The notes under the pieces were generated by a model. It searched no databases. It was not told the DNA's origin and worked only from the letters and a program-made list of their open reading frames with translations. The translations under genes were made by a program, and so were the position numbers. Positions 33,539-43,068 of a stretch of DNA of 64,000 bases are shown here, piece by piece. Positions within the stretch are counted from its first letter, which is position 1; every line of letters starts with the position of its first letter. This DNA comes from Streptomyces sp. IMTB 2501 (lineage in GTDB: Bacteria; Actinomycetota; Actinomycetes; Streptomycetales; Streptomycetaceae), in assembly GCF_001953885.1 (NCBI RefSeq), contig NZ_MQUS01000010.1, forward strand, positions 1 to 64,000, written 5' to 3'.

Positions 33539-34633
33539 TCATGGAGGGGTGCCCGCTGTGCCACCGTCCGGTGTCGAGGACGACGGCTCCGGGGGCGGGG
33601 TGGGCGCGTCACGCGACGTGCCCGTCCCGGTGCGCAGGCGGCGGGCGGAGTAGCCGGCCAGACCGACGGCGAGAAGGAGAGTGCCGCCGTGGAACAGGGG
33701 GATCGTCCAGAAGTCGGCGCCCATCTGGCCGATGCCGGTGAGGCCGACGGCGAGCACGGCGACGGCGACGAGCGTTCCCAGGGCGTTGGGGCGGCCGGGT
33801 TTGACCGCGGTGGAGCCGAGGAGGGCGCCGACGAAGGCGGGCAGCAGATAGTCGAGGCCGACGTCGGGATTGCCGATCTGCTGCTGGGCCGCGAGCAGTA
33901 CACCGGCGAAGCCGACGAGCAGTCCTGACGCGGTGAACGCGTAGACGGTGTACCTGCGGATCGGGATGCCGACCAGGTCGGCGGCGCGCGGGTTCGAGCC
34001 GACGACGTAGAGGTACCGGCCGAGCGGCAGCCGCTCCAGCACCAGCCAGAGGGCGACGGCGAGGGCGAGTACGTAGAAGGCGGGAACCGGAAGGCCGAGG
34101 AACCTGGAGTCGTAGAGGTCGGTGAAGGCGGTGGGGAGACCCTGCGGGCCGGGGACGATCCGTCCGCCGCCGGTGACCCAGCCGGTCACGGCGTACATCA
34201 TGCCCCCGGTCCCGAGGGTGGCGATGAAGGAGTCGATCCGGCCGAACTCCACGACGACACCGTTGAGGGCGCCCACGACCACCCCTCCGGCGATCACCGC
34301 GAGGCAGGCCCACGGCCAGGGCCACCGCTCGTTGACGATGAGTTGCATCACCATGACGTGCGCCAGGCCGAGACCGTAGCCGATGGAGAGGTCGAACGCG
34401 CCGGTCACGATGGGGACGGTGGCGGCGAGCGCGAGGACGGCGGGGATCGACTGGTCGGACAGGGTCGAGTCGACCGTGTCCCGCGTGGGAAACGTGCGCG
34501 GCAGGAGGAGAGAGAAGACCAGGAGGAGCAGAGCGGTGAGGGCCAGGAGGCCGTAGGTGCTGACGAGTTGTCCGGCGCGGCCCCGTCGGTGCGGCGGGGA
34601 CGGGGACGTGGAGGAAGAGGGCGACGCGCTCAT
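33539..34633 (-). CDS. Sugar ABC transporter permease (RbsC/BPD_transp_2 type)
   Basis: 364 residues with about eight to ten membrane helices. LSDQSIPAVLALAATVPIVTGAFDLSIGYGLGLAHVM and FGRIDSFIATLGTGGMMYAVTGWVTGG match the conserved blocks of ribose-type permeases (DLSxG and IxxFIxTLGTM). The ATG at 34633 overlaps the stop of the ATPase gene in the sequence ATGA, so translation is coupled. The C-terminal 40 residues are polar and Pro/Thr-rich. Longer in-frame starts inside the ATPase gene are rejected. Confidence 0.9.
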   Translation of the reverse strand: MSASPSSSTSPSPPHRRGRAGQLVSTYGLLALTALLLLVFSLLLPRTFPTRDTVDSTLSDQSIPAVLALAATVPIVTGAFDLSIGYGLGLAHVMVMQLIVNERWPWPWACLAVIAGGVVVGALNGVVVEFGRIDSFIATLGTGGMMYAVTGWVTGGGRIVPGPQGLPTAFTDLYDSRFLGLPVPAFYVLALAVALWLVLERLPLGRYLYVVGSNPRAADLVGIPIRRYTVYAFTASGLLVGFAGVLLAAQQQIGNPDVGLDYLLPAFVGALLGSTAVKPGRPNALGTLVAVAVLAVGLTGIGQMGADFWTIPLFHGGTLLLAVGLAGYSARRLRTGTGTSRDAPTPPPEPSSSTPDGGTAGTPP

Positions 34634-36159
34634 GAGGTGGTCGCGGTTCCGGAGGGGGGCATGGCCGAGGCCGCCCGGGTGAGCCCGGCGACCGTGAGGG
34701 CCGGACCGCTCAGCTCGGCCGTCACGGACCCGTGGACGAACACCAGGGCGCGCCGGCACACACCCGCGATCTCCTCGAAGTCCGTGGAGACGAGCAGCAC
34801 CGCGAGGCCGGTGCCCAGCGCCTCGTCGAGCAGGCGGTAGACGGCGGCCTTGGCTCCGACGTCCACGCTCGCGGTCGGTTCCTCCAGGATCAGCAGGCGC
34901 AGGCCCACCCGGAGCCACCGGCCGATCATGACCTTCTGCTGGTTTCCGCCGGACAGCGTGCCGATGGGGGCCTCGCTGTCGCGGGGACGCACCGAGAACC
35001 GTTCGATCAGGTGGGCGGCCTCGGCGCGTTCACGGCGTGGAGCGATCCAGTGCAGCGCCGACAGGCCTCCGGCACGCGGGTTGGCCAGGAGGTTCTCCCG
35101 TACGGTCAGCTCGGCGGCGCAGCCCTCGCGCTGTCTGTCGCCGGGCACGAAGCCGACACCGAGGCGAACGGCGTGGGCGACCGTGCGGGGCCGGTACGGC
35201 CGGCCGCCGAGGAGTGCTTGGCCGTCGAGGAGGGGCCGGGAACCGGCGAGAGCTCGGCCCAGGTCCATGTGCCCGGCGCCGGAGAGGCCGACCAGGCCCA
35301 GGACCTCCCCGGCCCTGAGTTCCAGGCCGACCGGTCCCGCGCCGGCGGTCCGTACGCCGTCGAGGGTCAGGAGAGCCGGGCCTTCGGCGGGGACGGTGGC
35401 GGGGCGGTAGTGGGTCGGTTCGTCGCCGGCGATGTCATGCACCAGACGGGCAGGGCTGTGGCCTGCCAGGGTGCCGTGGCTGACGAGGCGGCCGTCGCGC
35501 AGGACGGCGAAGGCGTCGGCGACCTTGTACACCTCGTCCAGACGGTGGCTGACGTAGAGGAGGCCGTGCCCCTGGCCGCGCAGGGCGCGCAGGACGCGGA
35601 AGAGCCGGGCGCAGTCCGTGGCGGGCAGGCGTGCGGTCGGCTCGTCGAGGACGATGAGCTTCGCCTGGGTGGCCAGGGCCCGGGCGATGGCGACCAGCGA
35701 GCGCTCGGCGGGGGAGAGGCGGGCGATCGGCGTGGCGGGGTCGAAGTGTCCGGCGATGATCCGCAGGGCGTCGGTGCAGCGCTGCTGGGTGCGCGGCCAG
35801 GAGATCAGTCCGGCCCGGCGCTGATATCCGGTGCTCAGGGCAATGTTCTCGGCGACCGTCATCCACTCCACGAGGCCGAGGTCCTGGTGGATGAAGGACA
35901 TGGCGCGGGAGGCGGCATGACTCCCTAGCGGGTGCCCGTCCACCGTGACCTGTCCGTCGTCGGCGTGGTGGACGCCCGCGAGGACCTTGATGAGGGTGGA
36001 CTTTCCGGCTCCGTTGGGGCCGAGGAGGGCGAGGACGCTGCCGGCGTGGATGTCGAGGTCGACCCTGTCCAGTGCGAGCGTCCCGCCGAACCGCTTGGCG
36101 AGTCCGCGGATGCGGACCAGGGGTTCCGCAGAGGTGTCGGGAGGGTCGTGCACGGACAT
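34630..36159 (-). CDS. Sugar ABC transporter ATP-binding protein (double ATPase, RbsA/MglA type)
   Basis: 509 residues with two ABC domains. First: GPNGAGKST Walker A (near residue 51), LSPAERSLVAIARAL signature and LIVLDEPTA Walker B. Second: a degenerate Walker A GLSGAGHMDLG, an intact LSGGNQQKVMIGRWL signature and LLILEEPTASVDVG. The degenerate second P-loop and the E-E in place of D-E are usual for carbohydrate importers of this class. It leads the operon. The promoter region (36160-36280) is AT-rich and holds a direct repeat. The strong Rbs-type signature suggests a pentose, hexose or nucleoside-like substrate. Confidence 0.93.
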   Translation of the reverse strand: MSVHDPPDTSAEPLVRIRGLAKRFGGTLALDRVDLDIHAGSVLALLGPNGAGKSTLIKVLAGVHHADDGQVTVDGHPLGSHAASRAMSFIHQDLGLVEWMTVAENIALSTGYQRRAGLISWPRTQQRCTDALRIIAGHFDPATPIARLSPAERSLVAIARALATQAKLIVLDEPTARLPATDCARLFRVLRALRGQGHGLLYVSHRLDEVYKVADAFAVLRDGRLVSHGTLAGHSPARLVHDIAGDEPTHYRPATVPAEGPALLTLDGVRTAGAGPVGLELRAGEVLGLVGLSGAGHMDLGRALAGSRPLLDGQALLGGRPYRPRTVAHAVRLGVGFVPGDRQREGCAAELTVRENLLANPRAGGLSALHWIAPRRERAEAAHLIERFSVRPRDSEAPIGTLSGGNQQKVMIGRWLRVGLRLLILEEPTASVDVGAKAAVYRLLDEALGTGLAVLLVSTDFEEIAGVCRRALVFVHGSVTAELSGPALTVAGLTRAASAMPPSGTATTS

Positions 36160-36221
36160 CTCCGAAGGTCGGCCTGGCGAGTCTTTCCCGACTGTCGCCG
36201 TTGATCCTAGTGGGCCGATCT

Positions 36222-36255
36222 ATGACATTTTGGATATTTGCTGGTTTATATGACA
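36222..36255 (-). promoter_or_regulatory. AT-rich promoter region of the ABC operon with TGTCATA direct repeats
   Basis: Read on the minus strand, TGTCATA occurs at 36255-36249 and again at 36228-36222, 27 bases apart, within a markedly AT-rich stretch of about 60 bases between the PP2C gene and the ABC operon. The spacing suits binding of one or two dimers of a sugar-responsive regulator. No start-site evidence is available. Confidence 0.4.
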
Positions 36256-36282
36256 CCAACGGGTCAGTGGCGCCCGCCGGCC

Positions 36283-39075
36283 TCAGATGCCGTCGAGGCC
36301 GCATTCGGCCCAGATGACCTTGCCCCGAGGCAGGTAGCGCGTACCCCAGCTCTGTGCGAGCTGCGCAACGAGGAACAGGCCCCGGCCGCCCTCGTCGGTG
36401 CTGGCCGCCCGGCGCAGGTGCGGGGCGGTGTTGCTGGTGTCGGAGACCTCGCAGATCAGGGTGCGGCCGTGGAGCAACCGCACGCGGACGGGTCCGGAAC
36501 CGTGCCGGATGGCGTTGGTGACCAGCTCGCTGAGGATCAGCTCCACCGCGAAGGCGGCTTCGTCGAGTCCCCAGTCGGCCAGCCGACGCAGGGCGCGGGC
36601 GCGGACTTCGCCGACGCGGGCGGGGTCGGGCTGCAGGTCCCAGCTGGCGATCCGGTCGGGGGCCAGGGCATGGGTGCGGGCGACCAGCAGGGCGATGTCG
36701 TCACCGGGGTGGGCGGGTGCCACGCTGTTCAGGACCACCTGGCAGGTCTCCTCGGGCGTGCGTTCCGGGTGGCGCAGGGCCCCGCGCAACCGGTCGAGGA
36801 CCCCGTCGACGTCGCGGTACCGGTCCGCGATGAGTCCATCGGTGTAGAGGACCAGCTGGCTGCCCTCGGGGACGTCCAGCTCGATGGCTTCGAAGGGCAG
36901 GCCCCCTAGGCCGAGAGGAGGCCCGGCGGGCAGTTCGGGGAAGGACACCGTGCCGTCGGGGCGGACCAGCGCGGGGGGAGGGTGCCCGGCGCGGGCCATG
37001 GCGCACTGCTGGGTGGTCGGGTCGTAGATGGCGTACAGGCAGGTCGCGCCGATGATGTCCGCTTCGCCGGCGGCTGGGTCCTCCCGGTCCAGGCGTCCCA
37101 CCAGATTGTCGAGGTGGGTGAGGACTTCGTCCGGGGGGAAGTCGAGTTCGGCGAAGCTGCGTGCGGCGGTGCGCAGTCGTCCCATGGTGGCGGCGGAGAG
37201 CATGCCGTGGCCGACGACGTCTCCGACCATGAGGCCGACACGGGTGCCGGAGAGGGGGATGACGTCGTACCAGTCCCCGCCCACGTCGGATTCGGCGGGC
37301 AGGTAGCGGTGGGCGACCTCGGCGGCGTCCTGGTCGGGCAGCCCCTGGGGGAGCAGGCTGCGCTGCAGGGCCAGGACCATGGTGCGTTCGCGTGTGTAGC
37401 GCCGGGCGTTGTCGATGGACAGGGCGGCACGGGTGGCGAGTTCCTGGGCCAGCGAACGGTCGTCGTCGCCGAAGGGGGCGGTGCCCTGTCCGCGGTAGAA
37501 GGCGGCGACCCCTAGGACGACACCGCGGGCCGTCAGAGGGACCGCGATGAGGGAGTGAACGTGGGTCAGCAGCTCCTCGGTGTGCTCGGGGTCGTGGGCG
37601 AGCCAGCCCGCGGCGACCTTCAGGTCCGGTTCCAGCACCGCCTCACCGCTGGTCAGACAGCGCAGCTGTGGCGTGGTCGGGCCGTAGTCGACCTGCTTGC
37701 CGACCGGGTGGAAGGGGCAGTTGTCCTGGATGCCGTGGACGACCGCACGGCGCAGGTCGCCGTGCGGGTCGCTGGACTCCTCTCCGCGCAGTACGGCCTC
37801 GGGCAGGTCGATCGTGACGTAGTCGGCGAGTCGGGGCACCGCCGTCTCGGCCAGTTCCTGGGCGGTGCGGCGCACGTCCAAGGTGGTGCCGATCCGCGTG
37901 CTGGCCTCGGACAGCAGCTCCAGGCGGCGTCGTGCGGCGAGGGCGTACCGTCCCACCTCTGGCTCCCCCACGAGCAGCAGCCCTCTCGACGGCGGCGCGG
38001 AGGCAGGATGAGTGTGTCCCGCTCCGACGACGGTGACACCCGTGCCGCCCACGGCGACCTGGCCGGGTGCGGGGATGGCGGCGGCTCCGGACGGCAGGAC
38101 GTCACGGGAGGCGGCCGGCTCGGCAGGGGAGCACGGCACCTCCTCGATCTGCCGCAGACCGATGAGGGGATCTCGTGGTGCGGGGCCGGCAAGGACGGCC
38201 TCGATGGCCAGCCCCTGCACCCCGGTGGCGCTCGTCATCGGACGGCTCAGCAGCGTGACCCACCGTCCGTCGGACAGGGGGACGTGAACGGCGGCCCGCT
38301 GCGCGCAGGAGATCAACTCGGTGGCTTTCTCCATGAGGAGCGCACGGTCATGGGGCTGCTGTCCGAGGGCCAGCTCGTCCAATCCGATGGTGTGATGACG
38401 GCCGATGGCGGCTTCGGCTTCGGTGGCCAGGTAGGCCCGCAGCAGAGCGCGCTCGCGTGCGGAACTGTGGCTGAGCAGCCGCCGTTCGATGGCTCGCGCC
38501 GCGTTGCGTATCACGGTGGCCAGCGCGGGATGGTCGAAGCTGCGTGGATAGCCGAAGCACAGGACGCCCTCGATACGGCCGCTGAGCGGGTCGCGGACCG
38601 GGAGTGCGCGGCAGGCGCTTCCCTGGGAGCGCTCGGCGAAGTGCTCGGCACCGTAGACCCGGATGAGCTGCCGCTCCGCCAGCGCGAGACCGATGCCGTT
38701 CGTGCCTGCGACGTGTTCGGCGAATACGAACCCCGGCACGCGCTGGATCGCCGGGAGGCTCCTGGCCAGGGACGGTTCTCCGAAGCGACGCAGGAGGACC
38801 GTTCCACGCGCGTCGGCGACGCAGATGTTCATCTGGCTCCCGGCGAAGCTGGACTGCAGCCGGTCGAGCACCGGCACGGCCGCGCGGATGATCCGTGCGT
38901 CCGGATCGAGATCCTCTCGGAAGGGAAGGTCGGACTGGTCCGGCGAGAGCCCGAGGGACCGGCAGCGCTGCCAGGAATTCGAGATGGGCGTGCGTACGCC
39001 CGCTTCGACGGGCTCACCCTCCAGAAATCGCTCACGCGAACGTACGGGCCCTGTGCCGTCTGTCGCACGTCCCAT
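36283..39075 (-). CDS. Large GAF-GAF-PP2C-HATPase signalling protein (SpoIIE/RsbU type with RsbW-like tail)
   Basis: 930 residues. About 15-190 is an AcoR-like GAF region (ISNSWQRCRSLGLSPDQSDLPF; FVFAEHVAGTNGIGLAL; GSACRALPVRDPLSGRIEGVLCF). About 395-570 is a second GAF. About 590-780 is PP2C (DVGGDWYDVIPL; MVGDVVGHGMLSAATMG; RAGHPPPALV; LVLYTDGLIADR). About 800-930 is an HATPase_c domain (ELILSELVTNAIRHG N-box; DEGGRGLFLVAQLA G-box), like anti-sigma kinases. Thus phosphatase and kinase-like activities of partner switching are on one chain, a layout common in Streptomyces. The start at 39075 is approximate; an ATG at 39186 would extend into AT-rich DNA that I take as promoter. Confidence 0.85.
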   Translation of the reverse strand: MGRATDGTGPVRSRERFLEGEPVEAGVRTPISNSWQRCRSLGLSPDQSDLPFREDLDPDARIIRAAVPVLDRLQSSFAGSQMNICVADARGTVLLRRFGEPSLARSLPAIQRVPGFVFAEHVAGTNGIGLALAERQLIRVYGAEHFAERSQGSACRALPVRDPLSGRIEGVLCFGYPRSFDHPALATVIRNAARAIERRLLSHSSARERALLRAYLATEAEAAIGRHHTIGLDELALGQQPHDRALLMEKATELISCAQRAAVHVPLSDGRWVTLLSRPMTSATGVQGLAIEAVLAGPAPRDPLIGLRQIEEVPCSPAEPAASRDVLPSGAAAIPAPGQVAVGGTGVTVVGAGHTHPASAPPSRGLLLVGEPEVGRYALAARRRLELLSEASTRIGTTLDVRRTAQELAETAVPRLADYVTIDLPEAVLRGEESSDPHGDLRRAVVHGIQDNCPFHPVGKQVDYGPTTPQLRCLTSGEAVLEPDLKVAAGWLAHDPEHTEELLTHVHSLIAVPLTARGVVLGVAAFYRGQGTAPFGDDDRSLAQELATRAALSIDNARRYTRERTMVLALQRSLLPQGLPDQDAAEVAHRYLPAESDVGGDWYDVIPLSGTRVGLMVGDVVGHGMLSAATMGRLRTAARSFAELDFPPDEVLTHLDNLVGRLDREDPAAGEADIIGATCLYAIYDPTTQQCAMARAGHPPPALVRPDGTVSFPELPAGPPLGLGGLPFEAIELDVPEGSQLVLYTDGLIADRYRDVDGVLDRLRGALRHPERTPEETCQVVLNSVAPAHPGDDIALLVARTHALAPDRIASWDLQPDPARVGEVRARALRRLADWGLDEAAFAVELILSELVTNAIRHGSGPVRVRLLHGRTLICEVSDTSNTAPHLRRAASTDEGGRGLFLVAQLAQSWGTRYLPRGKVIWAECGLDGI

Positions 39076-39114
39076 CGGCGTCGCCGTCCCGCCGAACCGA
39101 ACCACGCTTCGCCT

Positions 39115-39190
39115 CACTTGCGATAGTCCGTTTTTCAGAAAATATCTGGCATATATGAGAATACGAACATTGATGGCTTTGGTCACGGTA
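39115..39190 (-). promoter_or_regulatory. AT-rich probable promoter region of the GAF-PP2C-HATPase gene
   Basis: A sharp AT-rich island (about 39120-39180), including the palindrome CATATATG near 39150, lies upstream of the phosphatase start and is unlike the surrounding GC-rich coding DNA. It resembles the island before the ABC operon. No convincing -10/-35 pair is resolved. Confidence 0.4.
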
Positions 39191-39229
39191 TGGAAGATTC
39201 TTCATGAGCATGGCCGGTCGGGCCGGTCG

Positions 39230-40198
39230 TCACAGGACCGCCACCGGATTGACGGGTGAGCCCGTCCCGCCGGGGACATTCAGCGGCGCCACGACCAGCA
39301 GGAACTCATATCGCCCGGCCTCTGCGGTGGCGGCGGAGAGGGCTTCCAGATCGAGGTTGTCCAGCAGCGGGACCCCCATCGCGGCCATGGCCAGGGCATG
39401 GACCGGCGAGTGCACGCCTTCCACGGGCGAGGGCCGTACATCACTGTCGCCGTCACCGCCCAGTAGCGCGATGCCACGCTCTGCGAGCAGCGGTACGGCG
39501 TCCACGTGGAAGCCCGCGCTCGCCGTGTCGGGGTCCCAGGCCCCGAGCTCCGTGCGGCGGCGGACGTGCCCGGACCGCAGCAGCACCGCGTCTCCCTCGC
39601 CGATCGTCACATCGAGCGCCTTCTCCGCGGCGGTGATGTCCTGTGCGTGCACCGCTTGTCCCGGTTCCAGCCAGCGGATCCCGAGAACAGCGGGAAGGTC
39701 GAGGAACACACCCCGGGTGACGAGGGGCCCGAGCGTCGACACCGCTCCGAAGCGGGCGCCCGAGGAGCCGACGGCGTCGCCGGCCGTCCGGCCTCCGTAG
39801 AGCTGTCCCCGGTAGGCGATGTGGCACAGGGCGTCGAGATGCGTGATGCCCTTGCCGTGGTAGTCGGCGGCGATGAAGTCCTTGTGGGTCGAGGGCTCCG
39901 GGCTCTCCACGTCACCGAGATCCGTCATGTGGTGCAGAGCGGGATTGCGGTTGTCGGGGCCGGGGCGCGTGTTCCAGGGCAGCGCCAACGGGACGACCGT
40001 CCCGGACCGCACTCCGGCCGTGGCCCGCCGCACATGGTCCGCGGTCACTCGGTTCCAGGCACCCCGGTCGGCCGGGTCCCAGCGCCCCCATGTGCGGACC
40101 GCCTCGAAGAGCGCGTCGAATTCCCGACGCGAGACGGCGGGTCCGTTTCCGGTAGCGGCTGATCCGGGATCGGGGGCATCGGCGGACTTCGAAGTCAT
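39230..40198 (-). CDS. Cyclase family protein (kynurenine-formamidase-like metal hydrolase)
   Basis: 322 residues of the PF04199 family. GKGITHLDALCHIAYRGQLYGG is the metal-binding H-x-D-x-x-x-H core, and LGPLVTRGVFLDLP and GEGDAVLLRSGH are the next conserved strands. SPVEGVHSPVHALAMAAMGVPLLDNLDLE holds the later histidine and the family end motif. Relatives hydrolyse N-formylkynurenine or close cyclic esters and amides. No tryptophan-catabolic partner genes lie nearby. Starting ATG 40198 overlaps no other gene; it is divergent from a PAS-PP2C gene. Confidence 0.85.
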   Translation of the reverse strand: MTSKSADAPDPGSAATGNGPAVSRREFDALFEAVRTWGRWDPADRGAWNRVTADHVRRATAGVRSGTVVPLALPWNTRPGPDNRNPALHHMTDLGDVESPEPSTHKDFIAADYHGKGITHLDALCHIAYRGQLYGGRTAGDAVGSSGARFGAVSTLGPLVTRGVFLDLPAVLGIRWLEPGQAVHAQDITAAEKALDVTIGEGDAVLLRSGHVRRRTELGAWDPDTASAGFHVDAVPLLAERGIALLGGDGDSDVRPSPVEGVHSPVHALAMAAMGVPLLDNLDLEALSAATAEAGRYEFLLVVAPLNVPGGTGSPVNPVAVL

Positions 40199-40372
40199 CT
40201 GTACTCACCGTTCTCCGGGCGTGACACAGAGAGCGTGGCGCTCGTGATCAACTCCAGCTTGGCACAGTGGCCGCGCCGCTCGGCCCGGGAACTCGGGTCC
40301 AGCCGCGGTGCGCGCGCCGAGCGTCCCGATCCGGCACGAGCCAAAGGCGCCGAGCCGGAGGCAAAATGAGGC

Positions 40373-42440
40373 ATGGGCACGACGGACTTCTCCCGAGCAG
40401 CCGCCGGCCGGCCGTTGACCGGCCCGTCCACGCCGCCCAGTGGCCTGCTCGATCGGCTCAGCGTCGCGGCCGTGGTGCTGAATACGAACGGCCAGGTGGT
40501 CTTCTGGAGTCCGAAGGCCGAGGAGCTGTTCGGCTACACCGCGGCGGAAGCGCTGGGTCGGTCCGCGGCTCGGCTGACGGTCCACGAGGAGCATCAGGAC
40601 GCGGTGATCAAGCTGTTCGCCGAGGTCATGGAGTCCGGCACCGATTGGGCCGGGGCGTTCCCGATCCGGCACAAGGACGGCAGCACCCGCCTGGTGGAGT
40701 TCCGCAACATGCGGTTGCTGGACGATCTCGGTGACGTCTACGCCCTGGGGCTGGCCGCGGATCAGGCCGCTGTGGAGCGGGTCGAGCGAGATGCCGCCCT
40801 TGCCGTGCGTCTGGTGTCCCAGTCCCCGGTCGGACTCGCCATTCTGGACCCGGACCTGCGGTACGTGGCCGTCAATCCTGCTCTCGAACGCATCACCGGT
40901 CAGTCCGCCGCCGAGCGTCTTGGCCGACCGGTCGGCGAGGTCCTGACCTTCCTGGACACGGACCCCGAGGCGCGTCTGCGCCGTGTCCTGGAGACGGGCG
41001 AGTCGGTCGTGGACCGGGACATCGTCTGCCGTCCCCCCGGCGACCCGGACCACGAGCATGCCTGGTCCGTCTCGTACTACCGGCTGGAGGATTCCGGGGG
41101 GCGGGTGCTGGGCCTGGCCTATTCCGTCATCGACGTCACCGAACGTCATCGAGCCGCTGCCGAGGCGGCACAGGCCCGGCAACGGCTGGCACTGATCGCC
41201 ATGGCTTCGGCCTGCGTGGGTTCCACCCTCGATCTGGAGACGACAGCGCGCGAGCTCGCCGACGTCGTCGTACCGGTCCTGGCCGATGTGGCCGCCGTGG
41301 ACGTACTCGACAGCGCCCTCGACGGCCGGACCGCGCCAGATGAGGGACCGGCCCTCTTCCGTGCCCTTGCCGTGAGCGGCCCACTCCACCGAGGCAGCCC
41401 GCGCGGCCGACCCGCCAGGTGGACTCGCCTCCTACGACAGCGACTGCCTGATCACCCGGTGCGTGCGCACCCGCCAACCGGTACTGGTGCCCCACACCAC
41501 CCGTGCGGATCTGGAGCGCATCGCCCGTCATGGTGAGGCCGCCTCCCTCCTGGCGACGGCCGGCGTGCACTCCTACCTGGCCGTACCGCTGATGGCCCGG
41601 GGTGAAGTCCTCGGCGCCCTCGACCTCGTACGCACCCGGAACCCCGCTCCTTTCGACGACGACGACGTGTTCCTCGCCCTGGAGCTGGCCGCCCGAGCCG
41701 CGGTCTGCATCGACAACGCCCGTGGATATCAGGCCCAGCGTCATGCGGCACTCACCCTCCAGCGCAGCATGCTCCCCAAGCTCCCATCGCACCTGCCGGG
41801 CTTGGAGGTTGCCTGCCGCTACCAGCCCGCCGGTGCCGCGAGCGAGATCGGCGGCGACTGGTACGACGCCATACCCCTGCAGGGAGACAAGACCGCCCTG
41901 GTCGTCGGGGATGTCATGGGCAGCGGCATCAACGCCGCCGCCACCATGGGTCAACTCCGCAGCGCTGCCCGTGCCTTCGCCGAACTCGATCTCGCCCCGG
42001 CCGAGGCCCTGTATCACCTCGGTCACCTGACCGAAGGGGTCGAGCAGGCCATCACCACCTGCATCTACTGCGTCTACGACCCTCACCGGAGCCGGTGCCG
42101 GATATGCCTCGCCGGCCACCTGCCCCCTGCCCTGCTGCGTGTCGGCCACGCGCCGCAGCTTCTCGACCTTCCCACCGGCGCACCGCTGGGCGTCGGCGGG
42201 GTCCCCTTCGAGGCCGCCACCTTCGCCTTCCACCCCGGCGACGAGCTGGTTCTCTACACCGATGGCCTGGTCGAAACGCGGAGCGAACCCATCGACGCCC
42301 GCCTCGACACCCTGCTCGACGCAGTCGCGGCGACACGTGGCCATGATCTGGAAGAGACCTGCGACCGCGTCCTGGAGATTCTCCGGCCGCCCGGTGGCGA
42401 GGACGATGTCGCTCTGCTCATCGCCCGATCCCAGCCCTGA
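40373..42440 (+). pseudogene. PAS-PAS-GAF-PP2C (SpoIIE-type) phosphatase, frameshifted
   Basis: The 5' frame (40373-41385) encodes PAS 1 (VAAVVLNTNGQVVFWSPKAEELFGYT), PAS 2 (SPVGLAILDPDLRYVAVNPALERITG) and the start of a GAF domain (LIAMASACVGSTLDLETTARELADVVVPVLAD). Near 41380-41392 the frame shifts by +1. The other frame carries TEAARAADPPGG, the rest of the GAF (VPHTTRADLERIARHGEA) and a complete PP2C domain (IGGDWYDAIPLQGDKTALVVGDVMGSG; LVLYTDGLVETRS; GEDDVALLIAR) to 42440. If restored it would encode about 688 residues. Either a recent inactivation or a sequence error in CCCACTCCACCG. GAF and PP2C residues look well conserved, so decay would be recent. Confidence 0.8.
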
Positions 42441-42499
42441 CCGGTCACAGCAGGCGAATGCCGGGGGACTCGGCGCTGCTGTACGCGTTCGTCCCAGCG

Positions 42500-42960
42500 G
42501 TTTCCTCGTCGGCCGCTGGTACCCGTCCAAGGGATGGCCGCCTCGGCCCAGACGGTCTTCCCTGACGAGGTGTCTCGCGTGCCCCAGCGTTGGGACACCT
42601 GCGCCAGCATGGACGGGTCGGGCGGTGGGGCCTACAGCGCCCGGTCGCACAGTTCTCCAGTGGGCGTCGGTGCCAGGTGAGCGCATGAGCAAGGCGATCG
42701 ATTCCGCTGTCGACGTCGGTGCGCCGGTCCGCCACGACGCCGCCGGTGAAGAAGGCCACGACGCTGTCGCTGGACAAGTTCAGCTCACGTTCTCGCAGGG
42801 CAGGCCACCGCCCCGCTCGCATCGGCCACGATCGGCGGGGGATGGCCCGCGCTTGCCCAGATGCTCCGGCCGCTGACCGGGTCATGGATCGCCAGAGCGA
42901 AGCTTCGGAGGCGGTCGTGTTCGACCTGGTCCGGCTAAGAGACAACGTATCCTGGCCCCC
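42500..42960 (-). pseudogene. Decayed PP2C-HATPase (SpoIIE-type) gene, 3' part
   Basis: On the minus strand, NLSSDSVVAFFTGGVVADRRTDVDSGIDRLAHAL (about 42790-42690) corresponds to the PP2C stretch D-x-LVLYTDGLVExRxxDID-x-GIDRL. Further on, in another frame, LAQVSQRWGTRDTSSGKTVWAE (about 42610-42540) is the C-terminal strand of a linked HATPase domain; compare AQLAQSWGTRYLPRGKVIWAE in the intact gene at 36.3 kb. Several frames and deletions are involved. It is oriented opposite to the frameshifted PP2C gene and ends near its stop. Confidence 0.65.
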
Positions 42961-43068
42961 GACGACCAAGTCCCGCGACCGACGTTGACGGTTTGCTGAC
43001 CGACAGCCCTGCCGCACTCCGCTGACCTGCGGTAACGATAAGCGGCTGCTCGCCCCGAAAGGCATCCG

